Both the position numbers and the translations under genes were made by a program. This document shows positions 19,207 through 31,294 of a DNA stretch of 64,000 nt, in pieces (position 1 is the first letter of the stretch; the number at the start of each line of letters is the position of its first letter). The notes under the pieces are model-generated. The model was not told where the DNA came from. It ran no database searches and saw only the letters and a list, made by a program, of their open reading frames with translations. The DNA is from Histophilus somni (GTDB lineage: Bacteria > Pseudomonadota > Gammaproteobacteria > Enterobacterales > Pasteurellaceae): positions 1 to 64,000 of the forward strand of contig NZ_JACHGQ010000009.1 in NCBI RefSeq assembly GCF_014202395.1, written 5' to 3'.

Positions 19207-22200
19207 TTAAGCTAAATTCCCAACTAAATTTTTCACAAATTCCAACCGCTCTTTATGTGACGTCAATGACTTACTAAACCTAAACTTAGTCGGTCCGTCA
19301 AATTTAAATACAGTAGGCTGAGACTGAATTAATTGCACAAATTTCATCGGATCAAGTTCTGCATTTTCAGAAAACTCAATAAATCCCCCATTAATTGTGC
19401 TATCAATTTTGACAATTTTTAAGGTTTTTGCCAGCAAACGTAACTCAGCAATTTGCATTAAATTCTTACCTGCCTCCGGTAATAAGCCAAAACGATCAAT
19501 CAACTCTACTTTCAATTCATCTAACTCTGCCTGATTTTCCGCTCCGGCAATCCGTTTATAAAAAGATAATCTCATATTCACATCACCAAGATATTCTTCC
19601 GGTAATAATGCAGGTACACGTAAATCAATCTCTACTTGCTGTTGTGTTAAAGTATCCAAAGAAGGTTCTCGCCCTTCTTTTAATACAGCGACAGCATTTT
19701 CCAATAATTCCATATAAAGCGAAAAACCGATACTTTCAATTTGACCGCTTTGCTCATTTCCGAGCAATTCACCGGCTCCCCTAATTTCTAAATCATGGGT
19801 AGCCAAAATAAATCCGGCACCTAAATTATCTAAACTTTCCAGTGCCTCTAAACGCTTAACGGCATCTTTGGTCATTGCTTTTGGATGAGGTGTCAACAAA
19901 TAAGCATATGCCTGATGATGAGAACGTCCAACTCTTCCTCTCAGCTGATGTAATTGGGCTAATCCAAAATTATCCGCCCGTTCAATAATAATCGTGTTAG
20001 CCGTTGGGACATCAATCCCTGTTTCAATAATAGTAGAGCAAACCAGTACATTAAAACGCTGATGATAAAAATCGGACATTACACGCTCCAACTCTCTTTC
20101 TCGCATTTGCCCATGCCCAACAACCACTCTCGCTTCCGGCACAAGTGCGGTCAGTTTTTCTGCACAATTTTCAATACTTGCCACATCATTATGTAAATAA
20201 TAAACCTGTCCTCCCCGTAAAATTTCACGCAACACAGCTTCTCGAATAATCAAATCGTCTACCTGTCTTACAAAGGTCTTTATGCTCAATCGTCGTGCCG
20301 GCGGTGTGGAAATAATTGATAAATCACGGATGCCACTCATCGCCATATTTAATGTTCGAGGAATAGGTGTTGCTGTTAGGGTTAAAATATCAATATTGGT
20401 TCGTAGCTGTTTGATTTTCTCTTTTTGGCTCACTCCGAAACGATGTTCTTCATCAATAATGAGCAACCCGAGATCGCTGAATTTTACTTCTGACTGAATT
20501 AATTTATGCGTACCGATTAAAATATCAATTTTACCTTCATTCAAGTGTTGTAAAATTTGTTTCTGCTCTTTTGCCGTTCTAAAACGTGACAACATTTCGA
20601 CATTAACCGGCAGATTGGCAAATCGATCTTTAAAATTTTCATAATGTTGCTGTGCCAATAAAGTCGTAGGAACCAAAACCGCTACTTGTTTATGGTTCAT
20701 CACGGCTAAAAATGCCGCTCTCATTGCTACTTCCGTTTTACCAAACCCCACATCACCACAAACTAAACGATCCATAGCTTTTTCTTGGCACATATCAGAA
20801 ATAACCGCATTAATTGCCATTTTTTGATCTGGTGTTTCTTCAAAAGGAAACGTGGCAGTAAATTGTTTAAATTCTTCTTTATCATATTGAAATGCAAAGC
20901 CTTTTTTAACTTCACGTTGAGCATAAACATCCAGCAGTTCAGCAGCAACATCACGAATTTTTTCTATCGCCTTATGTCGAGCCTTTGCCCAACTATCATT
21001 ACCCAGTTTATGTAAAGGTGCATTTTCATCAGATCCGCCAACATAGCGACTAATTAAATGCAAAGAGGTAACGGGTACATAAAGTTTTGAATTATTCGCA
21101 TATTCCAATAATAAAAACTCAGCTTTAATTCCACCATTTTCTAAACTCACCAATCCACCATAGCGTCCAACACCATGCTCTAAATGCACAACAGGTTGTC
21201 CTATTTTTAATTCAGCAAGATTGCGAATGAGTGTATCGGGATTGGCAACTCTACGTTTATTACGCTCACGTTGTTGCACTCGCTCTCCCAATAATTCAGT
21301 TTCACAAATAATGGCAACCTTATCCTCATTATCAATAATAAATCCATGTTCTAAACTACTGATGAGCAGGCTTTTAGCTGGCTTATCTTTTTCACCCAAA
21401 TCCTGAATTTGCGTTGGTTTGAGCTTTAAAGGTAAGAGTAAATCCAATAATGTTTCCCGACGCCCTTCTGTTTCTACTGAAAAAATAACAGTTCCGTCAA
21501 ATTCCTCAATAAACTGACGCAATTTTTGCAAAGGTTCTTTTTGTTGTACTTGAACGGTTAATTCCGGCAACGGCTGCACAGGTAAATTTTTTTGACGAAC
21601 AGAAGTGCGGTCCAATTTTTTACTTTTTAAACTCAATCTTGGATAATTTTTTAACTGCCGATTAACTTCATCAATGCGTAACCACAATTTTTCCGGCATC
21701 AGCAACGGACGCATCGGATCAACACGACGGCTTTCATAACGTTGCTCAATATCCTGATAAAAACGTTCCGCTTGCGGCATAATTTGTTCAAAATCCACAA
21801 ACAACGTATTGTCAGGTATGTAATCAAATAAAGTCGCCATTTGATTAAAAAAGAGCGGTTGCCAATATTCGATTCCGGAAACTAGAGTTCCTTTACTGAT
21901 TTGTTGATAAATATGTTCAGGATCTCGTCTAATTTCCGCAAAAGTTTCTCTAAATTGACTACGAAAAAAGTCAATACCTTTTCTATCTGTTGGGAACTCT
22001 TGTGCAGGTAATAAATTAATACGTTGAATTTCCTCTAATGTACGCTGCGTATCTACATCAAAAGTACGAATACTATCAATTTCATCATCAAAAAAATCCA
22101 ATCGAAAAGGCACCGCACTTCCCATCGGAAATAAATCCAATAAAGCACCTCGTACTGCAAATTCGCCATGTTCCAGTACTTGTTCGACTGCTCGATAACC

Positions 22201-22641
22201 GGCATTTTCCAACTGTAAACGAAATCTTTCGATATTTAATCGATCACCTCGTTTTATCAATAATACATTGTGTTGTAAAAATTCTGCCGGACAAACTCGT
22301 TGCATTACAGTCGTAATTGGTGCAATAAAGATACCTTTGTTGCTATGTTGCAACTGAAACAAGGCACTTAAGCGAGCTGAAATAATTTCTTGATGTGGCG
22401 AAAAATTATCGTAGGGTAAAGTTTCCCAATCAGGAAAAAATGTAACAGGTTGTTGAGTGAATTCAGTTAAAATTTTTTCTAAACAGACCGCACTTTTAAC
22501 ATCAGGGGTCATCACAAAAATCAACCCATCATATCGCCGTACAATTTCTGCAATCACAAGACTATCAGCCCCCTGTAATACATTACCTAGAAGTTTATGC
22601 TCATTGGGCTGGGTAGGTATGTCAAAATTAAAATACATCAT
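19207..22641 (-). CDS. mfd: Transcription-repair coupling factor Mfd
   Basis: DNA translocase that removes stalled RNA polymerase from lesions and recruits UvrA. It has about 1144 residues, the normal length. The order is a UvrB-like N-terminal domain, a polymerase-interaction domain (about 480-550, with QPVVHLEHGVGRYGG), RecG-like helicase motors with Walker A GDVGFGKTE near 622 and DEEHRFG near 730, TATPIPRT, QLRGRVGR, and a TRCF C-terminal domain. Two adjacent ATGs (22641 and 22638) are the likely start; an in-frame TTG at 22647 overlaps the ubiG stop. Either way it is directly downstream of ubiG and probably coupled to it. Confidence 0.97.
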   Translation of the reverse strand: MMYFNFDIPTQPNEHKLLGNVLQGADSLVIAEIVRRYDGLIFVMTPDVKSAVCLEKILTEFTQQPVTFFPDWETLPYDNFSPHQEIISARLSALFQLQHSNKGIFIAPITTVMQRVCPAEFLQHNVLLIKRGDRLNIERFRLQLENAGYRAVEQVLEHGEFAVRGALLDLFPMGSAVPFRLDFFDDEIDSIRTFDVDTQRTLEEIQRINLLPAQEFPTDRKGIDFFRSQFRETFAEIRRDPEHIYQQISKGTLVSGIEYWQPLFFNQMATLFDYIPDNTLFVDFEQIMPQAERFYQDIEQRYESRRVDPMRPLLMPEKLWLRIDEVNRQLKNYPRLSLKSKKLDRTSVRQKNLPVQPLPELTVQVQQKEPLQKLRQFIEEFDGTVIFSVETEGRRETLLDLLLPLKLKPTQIQDLGEKDKPAKSLLISSLEHGFIIDNEDKVAIICETELLGERVQQRERNKRRVANPDTLIRNLAELKIGQPVVHLEHGVGRYGGLVSLENGGIKAEFLLLEYANNSKLYVPVTSLHLISRYVGGSDENAPLHKLGNDSWAKARHKAIEKIRDVAAELLDVYAQREVKKGFAFQYDKEEFKQFTATFPFEETPDQKMAINAVISDMCQEKAMDRLVCGDVGFGKTEVAMRAAFLAVMNHKQVAVLVPTTLLAQQHYENFKDRFANLPVNVEMLSRFRTAKEQKQILQHLNEGKIDILIGTHKLIQSEVKFSDLGLLIIDEEHRFGVSQKEKIKQLRTNIDILTLTATPIPRTLNMAMSGIRDLSIISTPPARRLSIKTFVRQVDDLIIREAVLREILRGGQVYYLHNDVASIENCAEKLTALVPEARVVVGHGQMRERELERVMSDFYHQRFNVLVCSTIIETGIDVPTANTIIIERADNFGLAQLHQLRGRVGRSHHQAYAYLLTPHPKAMTKDAVKRLEALESLDNLGAGFILATHDLEIRGAGELLGNEQSGQIESIGFSLYMELLENAVAVLKEGREPSLDTLTQQQVEIDLRVPALLPEEYLGDVNMRLSFYKRIAGAENQAELDELKVELIDRFGLLPEAGKNLMQIAELRLLAKTLKIVKIDSTINGGFIEFSENAELDPMKFVQLIQSQPTVFKFDGPTKFRFSKSLTSHKERLEFVKNLVGNLA

Positions 22642-22643
22642 AT

Positions 22644-23360
22644 TCAAATGGATTTATGTTGAAAAGTTGCCATGTAATTTGCACTGACATCTTGATTTAA
22701 CCAAAATTTTCCGGTTAAAAGATTGTAATGATAACCACAAATATTTTTACAAACTAAATTTGCTTGGTCAGTCCAATGCAGTAACTCAGCCGGTTTGATA
22801 AATTTATCATAATCATGTGTTCCTTTCGGTAACATTTTAAGTATGTATTCTGCACCTAAGACCACTAATGCCCATGCTTTAAATGTGCGATTAATAGTCG
22901 AAAAAAATAAGACACCATTCGGTTTTAATAAAGCTCGGCAAGACTGAATGATGGATAAGGGGTCAGGAACATGCTCCAGCATTTCCATACAAGTAATCAC
23001 ATCAAATTTTTCAGCGTAAAGTGCGGTTTGTTTTTGTAAAAATTCTTCAACAGTAATTTGCTGATAATCTATGACCAGTCCTTGTTCCTTGGCATGTAAA
23101 CGAGCGACTTCAAGAGGAGCAACGGTCATATCAATTCCTGTTACTATTGCCCCTTGCTTTGCCATAGCCTCAGACAAAATACCGCCACCACACCCCACAT
23201 CAAGCACTTTTTTTTCCGTTAGTCCGTTAGCTTGCTGTTGGATATATTGTAATCGTGTCGGATTAAGTTGATGAATAGGTTTAAAATCTCCATTCGGATC
23301 CCACCAACTTTTTGCCATTTTTTCAAATTTTTCTAATTCTTGCGGATCAAGATTTTGCAT
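22644..23360 (-). CDS. ubiG: Ubiquinone biosynthesis O-methyltransferase UbiG
   Basis: SAM-dependent methyltransferase that performs both O-methylations of ubiquinone synthesis. The SAM-binding motif I is [16 protein letters not shown] near 52-67. [16 protein letters not shown] near the N-terminus and [12 protein letters not shown] near 115 are characteristic of UbiG. The 238 residues fit the family. It is transcribed away from gyrA, with mfd following at once. Confidence 0.97.
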   Translation of the reverse strand: MQNLDPQELEKFEKMAKSWWDPNGDFKPIHQLNPTRLQYIQQQANGLTEKKVLDVGCGGGILSEAMAKQGAIVTGIDMTVAPLEVARLHAKEQGLVIDYQQITVEEFLQKQTALYAEKFDVITCMEMLEHVPDPLSIIQSCRALLKPNGVLFFSTINRTFKAWALVVLGAEYILKMLPKGTHDYDKFIKPAELLHWTDQANLVCKNICGYHYNLLTGKFWLNQDVSANYMATFQHKSI

Positions 23361-23453
23361 TTTTATCAGTCCGTATAGCAGTAAAAAACAATTACGCTAT
23401 TATTCCTTAACTGCGTTAAAAATTCACTACAAAATTTCGAGAAAATCAGAAGT

Positions 23454-23464
23454 TATGCTATAAT
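23454..23464 (+). promoter_or_regulatory. Extended -10 promoter of gyrA
   Basis: TATAAT at 23459-23464 is preceded by TGC, an extended -10 element, 36 bases before the gyrA ATG. The -35 position (TTCGAG at 23436-23441, 17-base spacer) is poor, as is usual when the -10 is extended. Confidence 0.6.
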
Positions 23465-23499
23465 CTCGCCAATTTTTCGTACCTAATTAGGAAATCTCA

Positions 23500-26145
23500 A
23501 TGACTGATTTTACCCCCAACGTTACTCCTGTGAGTATAGAAGAAGAGCTTAAATCTTCGTATCTTGATTATGCGATGTCTGTAATTGTCGGGCGAGCTTT
23601 GCCTGATGTACGTGACGGTTTAAAACCGGTGCATCGGCGTGTGCTTTTTTCTATGGATCAAAGTAGCAATACTTACAATAAAGCCTACGTAAAATCTGCT
23701 CGTGTTGTAGGGGACGTTATCGGTAAATATCATCCTCACGGTGATAGTGCGGTGTACGATACTATTGTTCGTATGGCACAACCTTTCTCGTTACGCTATA
23801 TGTTGGTTGATGGTCAAGGTAACTTCGGTTCGGTAGATGGTGATGCACCGGCTGCAATGCGTTACACCGAAGTGCGTATGCAAAAAATCACCCAAGAATT
23901 ACTCACCGACTTAGATAAAGAAACAGTGGATTTTTCGCCAAACTATGATGGAAAAGAAATGATCCCTGATGTCTTGCCAACCAAAATTCCAACATTATTG
24001 GTCAATGGTTCTTCTGGTATCGCTGTGGGTATGGCAACCAATATTCCGCCACATAATTTAAATGAAGTATTGGATGGCTGTTTAGCCTATGTGGATAACG
24101 AAGAAATCAGTATTGATGAACTAATGCAGTATATTCCTGGTCCTGACTTCCCTACTGCCGCTTTAATCAATGGACGTAAAGGAATTGAAGAAGCATACAA
24201 AACAGGACGAGGAAAAATCTATGTTCGTGCAAAAGCGGAAATTGAAACTAACGATAAAGGTCGAGAAACCATTGTTGTTACTGAAATTCCGTATCAAGTC
24301 AATAAAGCAAAATTAGTAGAAAAAATTGCGGAACTCGTGCGTGAAAAGAAAATTGAAGGCATCAGTAATGTACGAGATGTGTCAAATAAAGAGGGTAACC
24401 GTGTTGAAGTAGAAGTTAAACGTGATGCAGTCGGTGAAGTCGTACTTAATAATCTGTATGCCTTAACCCAAATGCAAGTGACGTTTGGGATCAATATGGT
24501 TGCCTTGGATCATGGTCAACCAAAGCTATTAAATTTAAAACAAATCATTGAAGCATTTGTTCGCCATCGCCGTGAAGTTATTACTCGTCGCACTGTATTT
24601 GAACTTCGAAAAGCTCGTGAGCGTGCACATATTTTGGAAGGCTTGGCAATTGCCTTAGCGAATATTGATCCTGTTATTGAATTAATTCGTGCCTCTAAAA
24701 CCGCTGATGAAGCTCGTATCGGTTTATTATCTCAAGCTTGGGAATTAGGTAATGTAGCAACAATGCTCAGTGCAACAGGCGTAGATAGTTCTCGTCCGGA
24801 TAATTTGGCTGATAACTTAGGTATCATCGACGGTAAATACTATCTTTCCGATGAACAAGCTCGTGCAATCTTAGATTTACGTTTACAACGCTTAACGGGG
24901 CTTGAACACGAAAAAATTGTTACTGAATATCAAGAAATATTAATTGAAATTGGCAAACTTTTACATATTCTAAACAGTGCGGATCGTTTGAAAGAAGTCT
25001 TGTGTGAAGAACTGGAAAAAGTAAAAGAAGAATTTGGTGATGCACGTCGCACTGAAATTACATCGGCATCCGGCGATATTAATTTAGAAGATCTTATTAC
25101 CCAAGAAGATGTCATTGTTACACTTTCTCATGCAGGTTATGTAAAATATCAACCGCTTACAGACTATGAGGCACAACGCCGTGGCGGTAAAGGTAAATCT
25201 GCAACTAAAATGAAAGATGAAGATTTTATTGAGCGTTTATTAGTTGCCAATACTCATGACACTATTCTTTGCTTTTCAAGTCGAGGCAGATTATATTGGT
25301 TAAAAGTATATCAACTACCGCAAGCAAATCGAGGGGCTCGTGGTCGTCCTATTGTTAATATTCTCCCATTACAAGAAAATGAACGTATTACAGCAATTCT
25401 ACCAGTGGCTGCCTATGAAGAGGATAAATTTATCGTCATGGCAACTGCCGGAGGGCTTGTGAAAAAAATTGCGTTAACCGAATTTAGTCGCCCTCGTTCA
25501 AGCGGTATTATTGCACTTAATTTACGTGATGAAGATGAATTAATCGGCGTTGATATTACAGATGGTACCAATGAAATCATGCTCTTCTCATCACAAGGTC
25601 GAGTAGTTCGTTTTGAGGAAAATGCAGTTCGAGCAATGGGACGTTTAGCGACAGGGGTACGAGGTATTAAACTGGCATTAACAAATGATATTTCCGATGA
25701 TGAAAGTGCGGTAGAAATTGAGGATATTTCTGATGAGGATACAAAAGAACCTCTTGATCTGAATGTAGATAAAGTGGTGTCATTGGTTATTCCAAAAAAT
25801 GACGGTGCAATTCTAACCGCTACACAAAATGGTTATGGAAAACGTACCGCACTTTCCGAGTATCCAACCAAATCTCGTAATACTAAAGGGGTCATCTCAA
25901 TTAAAGTCAGTGACAGAAATGGTAAAGTGGTCGCTGCAACGCAAGTAGAGGAAAATGATCAAATTATGCTGATTACCGATGCTGGTACATTGGTTCGTAC
26001 GAGAGTGAGTGAAATCAGCATTGTCGGACGCAATACTCAAGGTGTTCGACTCATTCGAACAGCGGAAACAGAGCAAGTCGTTAGCTTAGAACGAGTTTGT
26101 GATACTGATGAAGATGAAGAAAATATCGATAACGATTTTGAATAG
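23500..26145 (+). CDS. gyrA: DNA gyrase subunit A
   Basis: Catalytic breakage-reunion subunit of DNA gyrase, 881 residues. The active-site tyrosine is Tyr122 in AAMRYTE. The quinolone-resistance region reads [10 protein letters not shown], with Ser83 and Asp87 in the susceptible state. The C-terminal beta-pinwheel carries the GyrA-box QRRGGKGKS near residue 560, needed for DNA wrapping and negative supercoiling. The C-terminus is acidic. It is a monocistronic gene with an extended -10 promoter upstream and a strong terminator downstream, and it is divergent from ubiG. Confidence 0.99.
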   Translation: MTDFTPNVTPVSIEEELKSSYLDYAMSVIVGRALPDVRDGLKPVHRRVLFSMDQSSNTYNKAYVKSARVVGDVIGKYHPHGDSAVYDTIVRMAQPFSLRYMLVDGQGNFGSVDGDAPAAMRYTEVRMQKITQELLTDLDKETVDFSPNYDGKEMIPDVLPTKIPTLLVNGSSGIAVGMATNIPPHNLNEVLDGCLAYVDNEEISIDELMQYIPGPDFPTAALINGRKGIEEAYKTGRGKIYVRAKAEIETNDKGRETIVVTEIPYQVNKAKLVEKIAELVREKKIEGISNVRDVSNKEGNRVEVEVKRDAVGEVVLNNLYALTQMQVTFGINMVALDHGQPKLLNLKQIIEAFVRHRREVITRRTVFELRKARERAHILEGLAIALANIDPVIELIRASKTADEARIGLLSQAWELGNVATMLSATGVDSSRPDNLADNLGIIDGKYYLSDEQARAILDLRLQRLTGLEHEKIVTEYQEILIEIGKLLHILNSADRLKEVLCEELEKVKEEFGDARRTEITSASGDINLEDLITQEDVIVTLSHAGYVKYQPLTDYEAQRRGGKGKSATKMKDEDFIERLLVANTHDTILCFSSRGRLYWLKVYQLPQANRGARGRPIVNILPLQENERITAILPVAAYEEDKFIVMATAGGLVKKIALTEFSRPRSSGIIALNLRDEDELIGVDITDGTNEIMLFSSQGRVVRFEENAVRAMGRLATGVRGIKLALTNDISDDESAVEIEDISDEDTKEPLDLNVDKVVSLVIPKNDGAILTATQNGYGKRTALSEYPTKSRNTKGVISIKVSDRNGKVVAATQVEENDQIMLITDAGTLVRTRVSEISIVGRNTQGVRLIRTAETEQVVSLERVCDTDEDEENIDNDFE

Positions 26146-26171
26146 AGAACAGACTAAATCATCATAATTTC

Positions 26172-26195
26172 AAGGGCGATTATCGCCCTTTCTTT
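26172..26195 (+). terminator. Terminator after gyrA
   Basis: AAGGGCGA/TCGCCCTT stem (26172-26179 and 26183-26190) with a 3-base loop, followed by a T-rich stretch. Confidence 0.85.
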
Positions 26196-26449
26196 ATGTC
26201 AAAAAAATATGACTCTCTACCTTATTTATACCCACTTAATATGTGCTTTTTTAGCTTGGCATTACTGATTATTCGAGGGCTGATACAAATGGATAATAAA
26301 TCAGCAAAAATACTCAATCCGCTATTTTTTCCTGATTTACTCTGTCTAAGTGCGGTCGTTTTTTCTCGGATTTTTTCATAATTGAAAAATCAATAAAATA
26401 TGTCATTATTTAATCCCTCATTTCTCTACAAAAAAGCTATTTTCCCTTT
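26196..26449. other. Non-coding interval with an uptake signal
   Basis: No convincing gene between the gyrA terminator and the promoter of the PhnA-like gene. A 61-codon open frame on the plus strand begins inside the terminator tail, lacks a ribosome-binding site and contains the uptake signal at 26348-26356, so it is not called. Confidence 0.6.
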
Positions 26450-26477
26450 TTGGTAAAGCGAATTTTTTTGCTATACT
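26450..26477 (+). promoter_or_regulatory. Sigma70-type promoter of the PhnA-like gene
   Basis: TTGGTA (26450-26455), a 16-base spacer and TATACT (26472-26477) with TGC before it. It lies 29 bases before the ATG at 26507. Confidence 0.6.
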
Positions 26478-26506
26478 CGAGCACTGCTTTTATTAGGAGA
26501 AACAAT

Positions 26507-26833
26507 ATGGAACAAATGCCGAATTGCCCAAAATGTCAGGGTGAATACGTATATCACGACACAATTAATTTTATTTGTCCTGACTGTGGAAATGAATGGA
26601 CTGACAATGAAATTGAACAACAAGACGAAGATCAACTCATCGTAAAAGATAGCAATGGAAATATATTAACTAATGGCGATGATGTGCTTTTAATTAAGGA
26701 TTTAAAATTAAAAGGATCTTCAGAAGTACTAAAAAAAGGCACAAAGTACAAAAATATTCGTTTAGTAACAGGTGATCATAATGTTGACTGCGGCAAATTA
26801 TTACTAAAATCTGAATTTTTAAAGAAAGCTTAA
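26507..26833 (+). CDS. PhnA/YjdM-family zinc-ribbon protein
   Basis: Small protein of 108 residues, with an N-terminal zinc ribbon (CPKC ... CPDC within the first 30 residues) and a C-terminal PhnA domain ([13 protein letters not shown] ... [11 protein letters not shown]). The family was named from the Escherichia coli phosphonate region, but no phosphonate genes are nearby and its real role is not established. AGGAGA precedes the ATG by six bases. An upstream in-frame start at 26450 lies on the promoter and is rejected. It is followed closely by tyrP and may share its transcript. Confidence 0.88.
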   Translation: MEQMPNCPKCQGEYVYHDTINFICPDCGNEWTDNEIEQQDEDQLIVKDSNGNILTNGDDVLLIKDLKLKGSSEVLKKGTKYKNIRLVTGDHNVDCGKLLLKSEFLKKA

Positions 26834-26869
26834 ATTATAACTATCATGTTTATCTAAATTGGAGTTGTT

Positions 26870-28087
26870 ATGAAAAATAAAATTCTCGGCAGTGCATTAA
26901 TGATCGCCGGCACAACTATAGGTGCAGGTATGTTAGCTATGCCATTAACCTCAGCCGGCATGGGGTTTTCCATGACGTTAGTTCTACTCGCAGGATTATG
27001 GTTATTATTAACCTATACCGGCTTGTTGTTTATGGAAGTTTATCAAACTGCAAAAGAAAAAGATGTCGGCGTTGCAACTCTTGCAGAACAATATTTCGGT
27101 TTAACCGGACGTTTTTTGGCAACTATTAGCTTGCTTGTTCTGCTCTATGCTTTACTTGCCGCTTATATTACCGGTGGCGGCTCTCTTTTATCAGGCCTTT
27201 TAACGGGTATTGGTGATGAAAAACAAACTTCTCAAATCTCAATATTACTCTTTACCCTAATTTTAGGTGCATTTGTTGTGATTGGTATTAAAGGGGTTGA
27301 CGGCTTAACCCGTCTCTTATTTATCGGAAAAATCATTGGCTTTATTGCGGTCTTATTAATGATGTTACCAAAGGCAAAATTAGAAAACCTAGGGGCAATT
27401 CCTTTAGATAATCTATTGGTTATTTCTGCAATTCCAATTTTCTTTACCTCTTTTGGCTTCCACGTCATTATGGGGAGTATCAATAGCTACCTTGATGCAG
27501 ATATTCGTAAAATCCGTTTAGCCATTATTATTGGAACGTTAATTCCATTATTTGCCTATTTATTATGGCAATTCGCAACACATGGCGTATTAAGTCAAAC
27601 TCAATTTGTTAGCCTATTAAAACAAGATCCGACCCTAAATGGATTAGTAAAAGCGACTAGTCAAATTACTGGAAGTAGCCTATTAGGTGAGGTAGTTCGC
27701 CTATTCTCATCTCTTGCATTAATTACTTCTTTCTTAGGTGTTGCAATGGGAATTTTTGAAGGGGTTGGTGATCTATTAAAACGTATTAATCTGCCGACCA
27801 ATCGCCCGATACTGGCACTCTTAACTTTTATTCCGCCACTAGCCTTTGCTCTATTCTATCCAAACGGTTTTATCACCGCACTAGGTTATGCCGGCATTTT
27901 ATTTGCCTTCTATGGGCTACTTCTTCCCGTTGCTTTAGCTTGGAAAGCTCGTCAGTTGCATCCCAACCTACCTTATAGAGTCGCTGGCGGTAATCTTGCA
28001 TTAGTCATCGCATTTATTATGGGCATCGTTATTATCGTTATCCCGTTCTTAATGCAAGAAGGTATCCTTCCTACTGTTGCCGGATAA
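26870..28087 (+). CDS. tyrP: Tyrosine-specific permease TyrP (aromatic amino acid transporter)
   Basis: Inner-membrane proton symporter of the HAAAP family, 405 residues with about eleven membrane segments. The N-terminal GTTIGAGMLAMPL motif, IPIFFTSFGFHVIMGSI and PPLAFALFYPNGFITALGYAG are very close to Escherichia coli TyrP, which makes tyrosine the likely substrate; Mtr/TnaB-type tryptophan transport is less likely. It lies 36 bases after the PhnA-like gene. I see no TyrR box in the short upstream gap. Confidence 0.9.
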   Translation: MKNKILGSALMIAGTTIGAGMLAMPLTSAGMGFSMTLVLLAGLWLLLTYTGLLFMEVYQTAKEKDVGVATLAEQYFGLTGRFLATISLLVLLYALLAAYITGGGSLLSGLLTGIGDEKQTSQISILLFTLILGAFVVIGIKGVDGLTRLLFIGKIIGFIAVLLMMLPKAKLENLGAIPLDNLLVISAIPIFFTSFGFHVIMGSINSYLDADIRKIRLAIIIGTLIPLFAYLLWQFATHGVLSQTQFVSLLKQDPTLNGLVKATSQITGSSLLGEVVRLFSSLALITSFLGVAMGIFEGVGDLLKRINLPTNRPILALLTFIPPLAFALFYPNGFITALGYAGILFAFYGLLLPVALAWKARQLHPNLPYRVAGGNLALVIAFIMGIVIIVIPFLMQEGILPTVAG

Positions 28088-28092
28088 ATTAA

Positions 28093-28134
28093 AAAGAGCG
28101 GTTAAATTTTTATAAATTCAACCGCTCTTTCTAT
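28093..28134 (+). terminator. Bidirectional terminator between tyrP and murA
   Basis: Long stem AAAGAGCGGTT...AACCGCTCTTT (28093-28103 and 28120-28130), extended by an AT-rich section and flanked by A- and T-runs. It serves two convergent genes. Confidence 0.8.
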
Positions 28135-28197
28135 TAAATTTTAAAAATAATGCCTCACAATTCATATTATGAAGTGTTACGTTTATCTAAAAGCAAT

Positions 28198-29475
<1,278 letters not shown>

Positions 29476-29491
29476 TTACTTCCTACTTATG

Positions 29492-29743
29492 CTACATATT
29501 CAATAAACGATCACGCTTCCACCGTTCAGTACTGAATGTTTTTATTGTTAACGCATGAATCGCACCGGATTTAAAATGTGCCATTAAAGGTGCATAAATA
29601 GTTTGCTGTTGTTTTAGTCTGGACAGTTGTGCAATTTCATCGTTTACAACAATGACACCAAAATGTGCATTTTCGCCCTGAACATATACTTCATCGAGAT
29701 TCAATGCTTCCTTTAAAATTTGCTCAATTTGCTGAGTTTCCAT
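29492..29743 (-). CDS. ibaG: BolA-family protein IbaG
   Basis: BolA/IbaG-type protein of 83 residues, thought to work with monothiol glutaredoxins in Fe-S and acid-stress physiology. The family signature is HFGVIVVNDEI and LMAHFKSGAIHALTIKTF, with a conserved histidine in the latter. It sits between mlaB and murA, as in Escherichia coli (where it is also called YrbA). Confidence 0.93.
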   Translation of the reverse strand: METQQIEQILKEALNLDEVYVQGENAHFGVIVVNDEIAQLSRLKQQQTIYAPLMAHFKSGAIHALTIKTFSTERWKRDRLLNM

Positions 29744-29755
29744 TAATATTTTCCA

Positions 29756-30088
29756 CTATTGTAAAAAAGGCTTAAGCCAATCAGATAAGCCAAAAAGATC
29801 TGCCAAAATTTCCAATTGAATTGGGGCATTATGAATTTTTTGTGAACTTACTTGTTTTTCAAGCTCATTAATAAAATCACCTAGCAAAGCAAAACCAGCA
29901 CTATCAATGCGATTAACTTCACTGAGCTCCCAAACAAGTTGCTGACCAACAAGCTCCGCACTTGATAAAAGTTCATCACGTTGTTGCAAAAAAGGAAGCA
30001 ATGTATCTCGTGATAACGCTCCCATAATTCGGAGCGTTATCTTATCACTATTTTTTTCTAATGCCCAATTCAGATTGTTCTTTTTCAT
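29756..30088 (-). CDS. mlaB: MlaB, STAS-domain subunit of the Mla lipid transporter
   Basis: Cytoplasmic STAS-domain protein that binds MlaF and supports assembly and activity of the MlaFEDB complex. 110 residues. The STAS signature is visible as LVWELSEVNRIDSAGFALL, where the Ser lies at the usual regulatory position. It starts four bases after mlaC and is followed by ibaG. Sequence conservation in this subunit is low, so the call leans on the operon context as well as the STAS motif. Confidence 0.92.
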   Translation of the reverse strand: MKKNNLNWALEKNSDKITLRIMGALSRDTLLPFLQQRDELLSSAELVGQQLVWELSEVNRIDSAGFALLGDFINELEKQVSSQKIHNAPIQLEILADLFGLSDWLKPFLQ

Positions 30089-30091
30089 ACG

Positions 30092-30721
30092 TTATTTACT
30101 ACTAATAATAATTGGTTGTTTAGAAAATTCTTCCATCTCATCAATCAAAGTTTCTATACCTTTTTTGCGTAAAATAGGTAACCATTCCTGTCTTGTTGAG
30201 TGAACCGTACTCACGCCGTTAGCGGACATATCATACACTTGCCACTTACCTGATTTACTGTTCTTACGCCAATAAAACTCTAAATCAATAGGTGCAACAT
30301 TGCCGCTTTGCAGTATTTTAACCGGCACATTCATTTGATCTGCCGTTACATTAATCGGCTTTAATACACTAATTTTCTGATTACTATAAAGCGTCAATGC
30401 TTTGGCATATTGATATTCGATAAATTTATCAAATACCGCAAAGAATTTTGCACGTTGTTCCGGTGATGTTGATTTAAAATAAGGCCCTAACACTAAAGAT
30501 CCTGCATAATTTACATGAGCATAGGGCATGAGTCCTTGACGTACGATAGTACGCAAATAATTAGGATCTTGTTTAATCTTACTTTGGTTAGTATCAATGG
30601 CTTTAAATAAACGCTCAGATACATCAAGCGTTAGTTCATAAGGTGTTTCTTCCGCCATGGCTTGTACAGCAAAAAGTGCGGTCATTGCCACAATTATTTT
30701 AAAAAATAGTTTTTTTAACAT
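30092..30721 (-). CDS. mlaC: MlaC, periplasmic phospholipid-binding protein
   Basis: Periplasmic shuttle that carries phospholipid between the outer-membrane MlaA complex and inner-membrane MlaFEDB. 209 residues, with a Sec signal peptide cleaved after QAMA near residue 23. The MlaC/Ttg2D fold is indicated by the RTIVRQGLMPYAHVNYAGSL and FYWRKNSKSGKWQVYD segments. An uptake signal overlaps the signal peptide codons at 30674-30682. Confidence 0.95.
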   Translation of the reverse strand: MLKKLFFKIIVAMTALFAVQAMAEETPYELTLDVSERLFKAIDTNQSKIKQDPNYLRTIVRQGLMPYAHVNYAGSLVLGPYFKSTSPEQRAKFFAVFDKFIEYQYAKALTLYSNQKISVLKPINVTADQMNVPVKILQSGNVAPIDLEFYWRKNSKSGKWQVYDMSANGVSTVHSTRQEWLPILRKKGIETLIDEMEEFSKQPIIISSK

Positions 30722-30756
30722 AAATATTAGCTCCTAAATCTACAGTGTATGAAAAA

Positions 30757-31263
30757 TTATTGAACATCCGGTTCCAATTGCTTTTGAGTACTTTTATTCT
30801 CTTTGCTGCCATATAAGAATTGCCCGACAAGATCCTCCAATACCATAGCTGATTTAGTATCTACAATACGACTTCCCTCTTTTAACATGGAAGTTTCACC
30901 ATCATCAAATCCAACGCTAAGGGAAATATACTGCTCACCCAACAAACCTGAGGTTTTAATTGATAATGAACTGTTATCCGGAATTTCATTGTACTTTTCA
31001 TCTATGGCAATTTTAACCAACGGTAAATAGGTTTGATGATCAAGTTCAATTGATGATACTCTGCCTATTACAACACCACCAACTTTCAAAGGTGCTCTTA
31101 CTTTAAGTCCGCCGATGTTATCAAAAACAGCATAAACTTGATAAGATTTTGCTTGATTAAACCCTTGTATATTCGCAACTCTTAATCCAAGAAAAACCAA
31201 TGCCCCAATACCAATTAATAAAAATAATCCCACCCAAAATTCATGTTTAACTGTTTGTCTCAT
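30757..31263 (-). CDS. mlaD: MlaD, MCE-domain substrate-binding subunit
   Basis: Single N-terminal membrane anchor (about 10-30) followed by one MCE domain (about 38-120) that forms a hexameric ring in the periplasm and passes phospholipid. 168 residues, typical length. GLKVRAPLKVGGVVIGRV and SGLLGEQYISL are the MCE hallmarks. It is the third gene of mlaFEDCB, 31 bases after mlaE. Confidence 0.96.
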   Translation of the reverse strand: MRQTVKHEFWVGLFLLIGIGALVFLGLRVANIQGFNQAKSYQVYAVFDNIGGLKVRAPLKVGGVVIGRVSSIELDHQTYLPLVKIAIDEKYNEIPDNSSLSIKTSGLLGEQYISLSVGFDDGETSMLKEGSRIVDTKSAMVLEDLVGQFLYGSKENKSTQKQLEPDVQ

Positions 31264-31294
31264 AAAAAATCCTTAATTTTCTACCGCACTTTAT

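Noticed and set aside
26196-26381. 61-codon plus-strand frame after gyrA
   Set aside because: Starts in the tail of the gyrA terminator, has no ribosome-binding site and contains an uptake signal; reads like random AT-rich translation.
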